DNA of 64,000 bases from Proteobacteria bacterium ST_bin11 (GTDB lineage: Bacteria; Pseudomonadota; Gammaproteobacteria; Methylococcales; Methylomonadaceae), in the NCBI GenBank assembly GCA_002083615.1, contig MSXO01000013.1, positions 33,832 to 97,831 on the forward strand. The letters run 5' to 3'. Below, in pieces: positions 50,553-58,481 of this stretch. Every line of letters starts with the position of its first letter. Position 1 is the stretch's first letter. A model generated the notes under the pieces. It made no database searches. It was not told the DNA's origin and worked only from the letters and a program-made list of their open reading frames with translations. Both the position numbers and the translations under genes were made by a program.

Positions 50553-52126
50553 CGATGGCCGCCTGGGCAACGCTAATTCCAATGTTTCCATTGCTGGCCG
50601 CACTGCTGATCGGCGGCCTACATTTTTGCCGGATTATCGATGGTCAGGCCGGCGAGAAAATCACGGCCCGGCTGGCTTTAACCGCTATTGGTCTGTCCGC
50701 GCTAACGGCTTTGGGTTTATTAGCCGCGGCTGTATTCGGTCAGCTTGCCGATACTGTGCATTACGGTACTTGGCTACACAGCGGCTCATTGAGCATAGAA
50801 TACACGCTCAGCACCCGTCCCTTTAATCTGGTTTTGGCGAGTTTGTTCAGTTTGCTGTTACTGATTGTGCTGCGCTTTTCGGTGAATTACCTGCACCGCG
50901 AGGTCGGTTTCCACCGCTTCTTTTTCATCTTGAGTCTATTTGCGGCGGCGATGCTGCTGTTGGTGTTGTCCGGCAACGCGGTGTTTACATTTATCGCCTG
51001 GGAGATTGCCGGCGTTTGTTCGTACTGGCTGATTGCTTATGCCTATCACAGACCCATCGCCGCGCATAACGCCACGCGAGTGTTTGTCACCAACCGCATT
51101 GGCGATGCCGGTTTTATTCTGGCCATTGGCTTGGCTCTGGCGTGGCTGGAAAACGCCGACTGGCAGACCATCAACAGCAGTGTGGCGGATCTTGAACCGG
51201 GCGACGCTAATTTGCTGGCCTTGAGTTTTGCGGTGGCGGCCTTTGCTAAATCCGCGCAGATTCCATTCACCCCCTGGCTGGCGCGGGCCATGGAAGGGCC
51301 GACGCCGTCCAGCGCCATTTTTTACGGCGGCACCATGATCCATGCCGGCGTGTTTTTAATCATTCAATTGCAGCCCTTATTTATGCAGGCGCCACTGGCG
51401 ATGTTGTTATTGACCGTGATTGGCGGGTTGACGGCGATATATAGCTATTGGGTGGGCTTGAGCCAGACCGATATTAAAAGCTCGCAAATCTTTGCCACTT
51501 CGGCGCAACTGGGTTTGATGTTTGTCGAATGCGGCTTGGGGTTTTGGACTTTGGCGGCCTGGCATCTTTGCGCCCATGCCGTGGTGCGTTGTTATTTACT
51601 GCTCACAGCCCCCTCCATCTTGCATAACACGCACGGTCAACCGATCCAAGCGGTGGCACCGACAATTGGGAATTGCCGCTGGGCCTTCATTGCGTCGTTG
51701 CAACGCGGTTGGCTAGAGCCGGCGATGGATTGGTTGCTGGTCAAACCGGTTTTGCGGTTGGCCAAGGATGCGCAGTATATCGACGAGCACATCGTCGATC
51801 CTGCTCTGGGTGCGCCGGCTCCGGCGATCAGGGCGGTATCGTCCTTGGCGCAGTGGGAAGAACAAAAAATGGGTGCCAACCTCGATAGCGAGGAGGATAG
51901 CTTCGCGCAAGGCAGCGGTTTGGCCGGCAAACTGGCACAGTGGACGGCAGCCTTGCTGAACTGGTTTGAATATCACTTTATTTTGCGTGGTATCGGCGGC
52001 GATTCGATTCGATTTGGCCGACGACTGGGGCAGGCGGCTAATCGTTTCGAGCAATTATTGTTACAGCCGCGATATTTGGCCTTGTTTGTGCTGATTACCT
52101 TGATGGTAGCGCTGGGATATCGATGA
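50549..52126 (+). CDS. NuoL/DabB-like proton-antiporter subunit
   Basis: The 525-residue membrane protein is NuoL-like: FIAWEIAGVCSYWLIAYAY carries the TM5 Glu, and FAKSAQIPFTPWLARAMEGPTPSSAIFYGGTMIHAG carries the TM7 Lys and the NuoL signature. After about residue 400 there is a soluble stretch and then an amphipathic segment with a final membrane helix (LALFVLITLMVALGY), a shortened form of the NuoL C-terminus. I chose the ATG overlapping the dabA stop, with GGGAGCC upstream. As the gene next to dabA it is the best candidate for the DabB partner. Confidence 0.92.
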   Translation: MTMAAWATLIPMFPLLAALLIGGLHFCRIIDGQAGEKITARLALTAIGLSALTALGLLAAAVFGQLADTVHYGTWLHSGSLSIEYTLSTRPFNLVLASLFSLLLLIVLRFSVNYLHREVGFHRFFFILSLFAAAMLLLVLSGNAVFTFIAWEIAGVCSYWLIAYAYHRPIAAHNATRVFVTNRIGDAGFILAIGLALAWLENADWQTINSSVADLEPGDANLLALSFAVAAFAKSAQIPFTPWLARAMEGPTPSSAIFYGGTMIHAGVFLIIQLQPLFMQAPLAMLLLTVIGGLTAIYSYWVGLSQTDIKSSQIFATSAQLGLMFVECGLGFWTLAAWHLCAHAVVRCYLLLTAPSILHNTHGQPIQAVAPTIGNCRWAFIASLQRGWLEPAMDWLLVKPVLRLAKDAQYIDEHIVDPALGAPAPAIRAVSSLAQWEEQKMGANLDSEEDSFAQGSGLAGKLAQWTAALLNWFEYHFILRGIGGDSIRFGRRLGQAANRFEQLLLQPRYLALFVLITLMVALGYR

Positions 52127-53664
52127 ATACCCCTATTGTTTTTTGGCACGTAGTGGCGGCGATACCGCTTTTGACGGTATTAACCTTGGTGCCGCTACTA
52201 GCGATGCTGGCGGTGGTGTTCGCTAAGCCTAATTACAGCCTGCTGTTGGCCTTCGGCGGCGCGCTACTGAACGTGGTGCTGAGTATTTATCTATTGCTGA
52301 TATTCGATTCGGAAACGCCGGGCATCCATCTTGCCGAACATTTCCAATTACTGGGCATGAATTATCGGGTCGGTGTGGACGGCACCAATATTCTGTTTAT
52401 TCCCTTGACCGCGATTTTAGGCTTGCTGGCGCTGGTGTATACCCTGATCACTCGACATCGAGATGATCGTCTGTTCATTGCCTGCCTGTTGGCCTATCAG
52501 GGTATCTTAATCGGCGCGTTTGCGGCGCTGAATACGCTGCAATTCTGGTTTTGGTGCTTGCTGGAACTGGTGCCGGTGGTGCTGTTAACCGTGTTTGCCG
52601 GCACCGGTAAACAGCGCAATAAAGTGGTTAAGGCGGTGTTGCAATACTGGCTGTCCGGTTTGGCGATGAGTCTGGCCGGCTTTATGTTGTTGAGCGTTGG
52701 CTTGGCGCAAAACGGCATGGATCTGAGTTTCGATTGGTTGACCTTAAAGCATCACAATCTGGCGATTCCTAATGAAACCCTGATTTTTATTTTGCTGTTT
52801 TTCGGCTTTGCTGTCCGCATGCCGCTGTTCCCGTTTCATGCCTGGCTACCCGTGTTAGCCGAGCACGGCACCGCTGCCAGCGCGGCGATTTTTCTAACCG
52901 GCTTGAAGCTGGGCATTTATGCATTGATCCGCTTTATTTTGCCGCTGGTGCCGGGTGCGGCGGAGCAATGGGTGCATTTTGTCGTCGATTTAGGCTTGAT
53001 CAGCATTTTTTACGGTGCCTTGCTGGCGCTGATGCAAATCAATATGCGCCGATTGCTGGCTTTCGCGGTGATCAGTCATACCGGCATGTTGGCGATTGGG
53101 GTGTTTTCCTTCAACGACTTTGCCTTGGAAGGCAGTATCCTGTTGTCGATCGCCTATGGCTTGGCCACCGCCGGCATGCTGTTTAGCATCGGTTTGATTT
53201 ACGAACGCACCCGCACCGCCTTCCTGCCGCGCCTGGGCGGTTTGTTCGAGACCAATTCGACCATCGCGCTGCTATTTTTGATTTCCGCACTCAGCACCAT
53301 GGTGATGCCCGGCACACCTGGGTTCGATGCCGCCCATTTGCTGATTGAAGGCGCGATTGAGGAACACGGCTGGTATCTAGCGATTGCGATTTTGCTGGGC
53401 AACGTGCTGGGCGCGGCTTTTCTGCTCTGGGCGTTTCAACGGCTGTTCATTGCCCACCCCAAACGTTTCTTACAACCCTACGGCAGCATTCATCATACGG
53501 TGGTTAAGGAGCGAATTATCGCTGTGACTATCTGCGGCCTGCTGATCGGGACCGGTTTTTACACGACACCCTGGTTGAAGTATATCGATCAGGAAGCCAA
53601 GGAAATCGGCGAACATTATCCGGAACATCATGACCACCACATGAACGGCCCGCATCATGAGTGA
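52123..53664 (+). CDS. Atypical NuoM/N-like antiporter subunit with His-rich C-terminus
   Basis: The 513-residue membrane protein keeps the antiporter-family fold (GVDGTNILFIPLTAILG; FWCLLELVPVVLLTVF with the TM5-like Glu). The otherwise conserved TM7 Lys is Arg (GFAVRMPLFPFHAWLP), and the following AP-T/S signature is altered to LAEHGTAASAAIF. The C-terminus ends with a polar tail containing eight His in the last 17 residues (EHYPEHHDHHMNGPHHE), a likely metal-binding or proton-buffering stretch. It overlaps both neighbours by 4-8 bases, so it is fully embedded in the dab operon. Confidence 0.92.
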   Translation: MNTPIVFWHVVAAIPLLTVLTLVPLLAMLAVVFAKPNYSLLLAFGGALLNVVLSIYLLLIFDSETPGIHLAEHFQLLGMNYRVGVDGTNILFIPLTAILGLLALVYTLITRHRDDRLFIACLLAYQGILIGAFAALNTLQFWFWCLLELVPVVLLTVFAGTGKQRNKVVKAVLQYWLSGLAMSLAGFMLLSVGLAQNGMDLSFDWLTLKHHNLAIPNETLIFILLFFGFAVRMPLFPFHAWLPVLAEHGTAASAAIFLTGLKLGIYALIRFILPLVPGAAEQWVHFVVDLGLISIFYGALLALMQINMRRLLAFAVISHTGMLAIGVFSFNDFALEGSILLSIAYGLATAGMLFSIGLIYERTRTAFLPRLGGLFETNSTIALLFLISALSTMVMPGTPGFDAAHLLIEGAIEEHGWYLAIAILLGNVLGAAFLLWAFQRLFIAHPKRFLQPYGSIHHTVVKERIIAVTICGLLIGTGFYTTPWLKYIDQEAKEIGEHYPEHHDHHMNGPHHE

Positions 53665-55189
53665 TAGCTTGCCCTTGCTGTCACTTTGTCTGGCCTGGCC
53701 CTTATTGGGCGCACTGTCGCTGGCGTTTATTCAGAATAATCAATTAGCCAAACGCTGGGCATTGCTGGTAGCCAGCTTGGAATTGCTGCTAAGCGTTGCA
53801 GTTGCTTGGGTTTTCGATGCCGAACGCGGCGAATTTCAGTTGCTGGAAGACTACCCCTGGATACCCAGTCTGAATATCCATTATCAACTCGGCGTGGACG
53901 GTATCTCGATTTTGTTTTTGCCGGTGACCGCCTTGCTGACCTTGATGGCTTTGTTAGCAAGTTGGAATAGCGTACAACATTTAAACCGCTTTCAGCTGGC
54001 GTTAATGTTGGGTTTGGAAAGCGTCACGATTGGTGTGTTTACGGCGCTGGATTTGGCCTTGTTTTTCCTGTTTTGGGAACTGACCTTACCGCCGATTTTC
54101 TTCTTGATTGGTTTATGGGGAATTGGGGCCGAGCGGCGGCAGGCCGCCATGAAATATACCTTGTACATGTTGTTTGGCGGCGTTCCCTTGCTGTTCGGGA
54201 TCATTTTGCTGGCGATTAATCACGCGCACCATACCGGAGGTGCAATCCCGGAGGATTTGGCTTTTGGTTTACCGGTTCTCCTTAATACGCCGGTACCTGA
54301 GTCAGCGCAGGGCTTGATCTTTCTCTTACTGGTCTTGGGATTTGCGGTTAAAGCACCGCTGTTGCCCTTGCATACCTGGTTGCCGACTGCGGCCATTGAG
54401 GCGCCGACTTTTCTGAGCGCCTTGCTGGTCGGTTTGAAGCTGGGTGTCTACGGGATTATCCGCTTTGCAATACCTCTGGCGCCGCAAGCGGCGCTGGAGC
54501 ATCGCTGGTTGCTGGCGATCTTCGGTGGGGTGACGCTGATTTACGGGGCTTTAATAGCATTGCAGCAGACCAATCTGCGCCGCTTGTTGGCTTATTCCAG
54601 TATCAGTCATGTCGGCCTGGTAATCGTCGGCGTCGCCACTTTCAATCTGCAAGGTTTGCAAGGCGCTGTGCTGCAATTAGTGAATTTCGGCATCGTCGCC
54701 GGCAGCCTGATGCTAATCGCCGGTATGATCCAGCAGCGTTTGGGCAGCACCGAACTGATTCATCTGGGCGGTTTAGCCACGCCCATGCCGCGCCTGACCG
54801 TTTTATTTTTTATATTGGCTTTGGCCAGTATTGGTGTGCCCGGCACCTGCGGCTTCCCGGCGGAATTACTGATGTTGCTGGGCACCTTGCAGGCTTATCC
54901 GGCGCTGACCATGGTTGCTTTGTTTGGCGCGATTCTGGGCGCGGCCTATCTATTGGGTTTTGTGAGAAAGGCTTTCTTCGGCCCAGTTGTGCATGACAGC
55001 GTAGCCAAAGCCCAGGATCTGCGTCCCCGCGAGCTGGTATTGCTGGTTGTGCCGGTGCTGCTAGTATTGATGATAGGCCTAAATCCGCAATGGCTGTTGT
55101 CTTGGCAAGAAGCTAGTCTGCAGTCCTGGTGGCAGCGCTTAGGCCCGGTGGTGTCGGTGATAATTGAGTCGAGCGATGGCTCGATCTAA
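53657..55189 (+). CDS. NuoM-like proton-antiporter subunit, last of the dab run
   Basis: The 510-residue membrane protein is close to canonical NuoM: YQLGVDGISILFLPVTALL, FFLFWELTLPPIFFLIGLWG with the TM5 Glu, GFAVKAPLLPLHTWLPTAAIEAPT with the TM7 Lys and TNLRRLLAYSSISHVGLVIVG. It starts within the last 8 bases of the previous gene. With the other antiporter-like genes it should form the ion-translocating part of the DabA complex. No NADH-binding or iron-sulfur subunits are encoded nearby. Confidence 0.93.
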   Translation: MSDSLPLLSLCLAWPLLGALSLAFIQNNQLAKRWALLVASLELLLSVAVAWVFDAERGEFQLLEDYPWIPSLNIHYQLGVDGISILFLPVTALLTLMALLASWNSVQHLNRFQLALMLGLESVTIGVFTALDLALFFLFWELTLPPIFFLIGLWGIGAERRQAAMKYTLYMLFGGVPLLFGIILLAINHAHHTGGAIPEDLAFGLPVLLNTPVPESAQGLIFLLLVLGFAVKAPLLPLHTWLPTAAIEAPTFLSALLVGLKLGVYGIIRFAIPLAPQAALEHRWLLAIFGGVTLIYGALIALQQTNLRRLLAYSSISHVGLVIVGVATFNLQGLQGAVLQLVNFGIVAGSLMLIAGMIQQRLGSTELIHLGGLATPMPRLTVLFFILALASIGVPGTCGFPAELLMLLGTLQAYPALTMVALFGAILGAAYLLGFVRKAFFGPVVHDSVAKAQDLRPRELVLLVVPVLLVLMIGLNPQWLLSWQEASLQSWWQRLGPVVSVIIESSDGSI

Positions 55190-55337
55190 GTTTCGGTTTA
55201 ACCCCGGTATAAATCGAAAAGTAATTGCCTTGTGATTTCGATTCGATACTATATGGGTGTGCTGATAAAATAATCCGCATTTGATTAGCCCTTCCGGAAA
55301 GGCCCTAGAAGACAAAGGTACAAAAACAAGGACACTG

Positions 55338-55973
55338 ATGATGCTTAACCCCGCGAAATTATTGCTTGAGAACAAAGCCTGGTCGGATGAGATCAGTAGA
55401 AAAGACCCCGGTTATTTTGTAAACCTAGCCAAAGAACAAAAGCCCGATTTTTTGTGGATAGGCTGCTCGGATAGCCGGGTGCCCGCTGAGACCGTGGTAA
55501 ACGCCCAGCCGGGCGAAATTTTTGTGCACCGCAATATTGCCAATCAGGTGATGGCTACTGATTTCAATTGCCTAAGCGTGGTGCAATACGCCATTAACGT
55601 GTTAAAAGTTAAGCATGTCATTGTTTGCGGTCACTACGGCTGCGGCGGTGTGAAGGCGGCCCTGGAACCGCAAAAAGCCGATTTGGTGATTACCAACAAA
55701 TGGTTGCTGCATATCAAAGATGTCTACCGATTACATCAAGAAGAATTGGAATCGATAGATCCCGCAAAAAAGACTGCGCGTTTGATAGAACTAAACATCG
55801 TCGAACAAGTTTATCACCTAGCTCATACCTCGATTATTCAGTCCGCTTGGAAGCATGGGCACAAACCTAGCCTACACGGCTGGGTATACGGCCTGGACGA
55901 TGGCTTGATTAGCGAATTGATCAAACTCGACCACAACACCCAAATCAATCCGATTTACCGTTACGCCGATTAG
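55338..55973 (+). CDS. can: Beta-carbonic anhydrase
   Basis: The 211-residue enzyme has the zinc ligands in GCSDSRVPAETV (Cys, with the Asp-Arg dyad) and CGHYGCGGVKAAL (His, Cys), and the dimer segment HRNIANQV. It interconverts CO2 and bicarbonate in the cytoplasm. I chose the ATG at 55338 because AAGGA precedes it and MMLNPAKLLLENKAWSDEI is the family start; a longer TTG-initiated frame from 55281 is unlikely. It stands 148 bases after the dab operon and 30 before a SulP gene, fitting a role in carbon supply. Confidence 0.95.
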   Translation: MMLNPAKLLLENKAWSDEISRKDPGYFVNLAKEQKPDFLWIGCSDSRVPAETVVNAQPGEIFVHRNIANQVMATDFNCLSVVQYAINVLKVKHVIVCGHYGCGGVKAALEPQKADLVITNKWLLHIKDVYRLHQEELESIDPAKKTARLIELNIVEQVYHLAHTSIIQSAWKHGHKPSLHGWVYGLDDGLISELIKLDHNTQINPIYRYAD

Positions 55974-56003
55974 TTCGCGCATTTGACATTACTGGGCAAA
56001 CCA

Positions 56004-57563
56004 ATGAAATCTCAACTGAATCTTTATTTGAAACATCTGCACCAAGATTTGCCGGCCAGCATCGTGGTGTTTCTGGTGGCGCTACCCTTGTGTCTGGGCG
56101 TGGCCTTGGCATCCGGAGCACCCTTGTTTTCCGGCATTATCGCCGGCTTGGTTGGCGGCATTTTGGTTTCCTGGGCCAGCGGCTCTCAACTCAGTGTGTC
56201 CGGACCGGCAGCCGGTCTTACGGTAATCGTGTTTGATGCCATCGAAACGCTGGGTGGTTTTGGAGGATTCTTGCTCAGCGTCGTGATCGCCGGCGGGCTG
56301 CAAATCGTTCTGGGTTATTTAAAAGCAGGGGTGATTGGGGCATTTTTTCCGTCAGCCGTAATTAAAGGCATGCTGGCGGCTATCGGTATGATTCTGATCA
56401 TCAAACAAATTCCGCATGCCACCGGTTTCGACACCAGCTTTGAAGGCGATGAAAGCTACATGCAGGAAACCGCCGAGTCTAGCCTCGTCGAACTCTCCGA
56501 GGCATTAGAGGGCATTACCCCTGGAGTGACCTTAGTCAGCGTCGTGGCCTTATTGATTTTAATTATTTGGGAAAGTGGCTTCATCAAACAATTCAAGGCG
56601 TTAAAGCTGATTCCAGGACCACTATTGGCGGTAATCTGGGGGGTCAGTTTCAATTCATTGGCAATGCATTTTGCTCCAGAATTAGTCATCGGCGAAAAGC
56701 ATCTGGTCTCGCTTCCAGAATTGGGTAGCGCCGCCAATTTCATCAACCAGCTACGGCTGCCGGACTTTAGCTACCTTACGAATCTTAAGGTCTACAGCAT
56801 TGCCGCTACGATAGCCATCATTGCCAGCCTGGAAACATTGCTCAGTCTGGAAGCAGTCGATAAATTGGATCCGCATAAGCGGGTTGCGCCGACCAACCGC
56901 GAGCTCAAAGCCCAAGGTTTGGGCAATATGATCAGCGGCTTGATGGGCGGTTTGCCAATTACTGCGGTGATCGTGCGAAGCTCGGCCAATATCAATGCCG
57001 GCGGCCAAACTAGAATATCCTGTTTCTTCCACGGCGTTTTGCTGATGATTAGCGTCCTATTTTTCGCCCAATATTTGAATATGATTCCGCTAGCCTGTTT
57101 GGCGGCCATTCTGCTGCAAACCGGCTACAAACTGGCAAAACCTGCACTATTCGTGGAATTTTACCGCAAGGGTTGGAATCAGTTTGTGCCCTTCGCAATT
57201 ACCGTTGGGGCGATTCTGCTGACCGATTTACTGCAAGGTATTGCGATTGGGATGGCTTGCGGTTTCTTCTTTGTCTTGAAAGGCAATTTCCATGCGGCAA
57301 TCACCTTGACTCAGCACGGCCCTCATTACTTATTGCGCTTGCATAAGGACGTTTCGTTTTTGAACAAAGCTTTACTACGTAAATGTCTGGATGAAGTACC
57401 CAATGACTGTGAGTTATCGATCGATGGCACCAAAGCTCAATTTATCGATTTGGATATTATGGAAACCATCGCGGATTTCCTGCAGGCTGCGCCGGATCGT
57501 AATGTAATCGTCGAAATTCAGGGATTTAGCGTTTCTTGTGCCACAACGTCTTCCGGGCATTAA
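56004..57563 (+). CDS. SulP-family anion (probably bicarbonate) transporter
   Basis: The 519-residue membrane protein begins DLPASIVVFLVALPLCLGVALASGAP, the SulP signature, and has QLSVSGPAAGLTVIVFDAI and MISGLMGGLPITAVIVRSSANINAGG. A short STAS-like part follows (LSIDGTKAQFIDLDIMETIADFL). SulP proteins carry sulfate, bicarbonate or related anions, often with sodium or protons. The subgroup found beside carbonic anhydrase genes is thought to handle bicarbonate. The last residues after VEIQGF look short and atypical. I prefer the ATG at 56004 to an upstream TTG. Confidence 0.92.
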   Translation: MKSQLNLYLKHLHQDLPASIVVFLVALPLCLGVALASGAPLFSGIIAGLVGGILVSWASGSQLSVSGPAAGLTVIVFDAIETLGGFGGFLLSVVIAGGLQIVLGYLKAGVIGAFFPSAVIKGMLAAIGMILIIKQIPHATGFDTSFEGDESYMQETAESSLVELSEALEGITPGVTLVSVVALLILIIWESGFIKQFKALKLIPGPLLAVIWGVSFNSLAMHFAPELVIGEKHLVSLPELGSAANFINQLRLPDFSYLTNLKVYSIAATIAIIASLETLLSLEAVDKLDPHKRVAPTNRELKAQGLGNMISGLMGGLPITAVIVRSSANINAGGQTRISCFFHGVLLMISVLFFAQYLNMIPLACLAAILLQTGYKLAKPALFVEFYRKGWNQFVPFAITVGAILLTDLLQGIAIGMACGFFFVLKGNFHAAITLTQHGPHYLLRLHKDVSFLNKALLRKCLDEVPNDCELSIDGTKAQFIDLDIMETIADFLQAAPDRNVIVEIQGFSVSCATTSSGH

Positions 57564-57884
57564 GCCTTCTGGGCGCGGAGTGGCCAGTCAATCTCGCCCG
57601 TCTTTTATCTGCGGCTTGCTCTGAAATATGGAGCAAGTCGGGGAGTCTCTGCCCTTAGCTGTTATGCAAATAGACCTCGTTCATCAGGCCAGCTCCGCGT
57701 TTTAACCGGTTCATCTTCTGATGGTGAGGTGAGCTAGGTCAGATATTCTTGTCGTTCTCCCGCTGCGAATTCTCAATTCAGTCGCCGTTTATCTTCGGTC
57801 TAGCCTTCCTCAGTTGGGTTTAGGCGGGCTAGGCAATTAACTGCTAAACTGTTTAAAATGACGAAAATGATTGTGGTGGGCAAG
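57564..57884. other. Intergenic region between the carbon locus and the signalling operon
   Basis: This stretch of about 320 bases has no convincing gene. GGGCG...CGCCC followed by TCTTTT (about 57572-57606) might act as a weak terminator after the SulP gene, and CTTGCTC/GAGCAAG (57615-57637) is a small hairpin. An alternative start of the next gene (ATG 57858) falls at its end. Confidence 0.4.
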
Positions 57885-58481
57885 ATGCGCGAATCCATTC
57901 GCAAGCAAGACTTTATCTCTACCCGAGAGGCCGCTAAGCGCCTGGGAGTGGCTTTATCGACTGTACAAGCTTGGGTGGAATCCGGTGTGTTGCCGGCTTG
58001 GAAAACTGCCGGCGGTCACCGGCGTATTCCTGCGGAGGCGGTAAGCGCTTTCAATGGTCGGCAACAGGAAAGCCTGGCCAGCGGACTGCCGCCGCAAACG
58101 CGGAAGATTTTGGTGGTAGAAGACGATCCAGTCATGCGACATCTTTATCGCCAGCAAATTGCAGGATGGCAGCTGCCTATAGAGTTACTAACGGCCGAGG
58201 ATGGCTTCGCTGGCTTAATTTTAATGGGCCGACATAACCCAGATTTGCTTATCACCGATTTGTCCATGCCAGGGATGGATGGTGTAAAGATGCTGAATCG
58301 CATCGCTGCCATGGATGGCCAGTTTGCTCATTCAGTTATCGTCATTACTGCGCTCACGCCCGAAGAGATTTTCGCCAGAGGCGGTTTGCCCGCCGATGTG
58401 CCGATTTATCCCAAACCGGTTCCGTTTTCGGCCTTGCGCGTCTTAGTGGAATTCAAGCTCAGCAAGTCCAAAATCGCCTAG
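57885..58481 (+). CDS. MerR/excisionase-type HTH protein with C-terminal receiver domain
   Basis: About 198 residues. The N-terminal half is a winged-helix HTH of the MerR/excisionase type (FISTREAAKRLGVALSTVQAWVESG, AWKTAGGHRRIP). The C-terminal half is a receiver domain: KILVVEDDPVMR, LLITDLSMPGMDG with the phosphoacceptor Asp, VIVITAL and YPKPV. Most response regulators have the reverse order, with the receiver first. The ATG at 57885 has GGTGGG upstream; an ATG at 57858 would add nine residues and lacks a Shine-Dalgarno. The stop directly abuts the next gene, and the kinase of the operon is the likely phosphodonor. Confidence 0.88.
   Translation: MRESIRKQDFISTREAAKRLGVALSTVQAWVESGVLPAWKTAGGHRRIPAEAVSAFNGRQQESLASGLPPQTRKILVVEDDPVMRHLYRQQIAGWQLPIELLTAEDGFAGLILMGRHNPDLLITDLSMPGMDGVKMLNRIAAMDGQFAHSVIVITALTPEEIFARGGLPADVPIYPKPVPFSALRVLVEFKLSKSKIA

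Noticed and set aside
45530..55189. Complex I (nuo) operon
   Set aside because: Only L/M/N-type antiporter subunits occur. No NADH-binding, iron-sulfur or quinone-site subunits are present, and dabA is in the middle.
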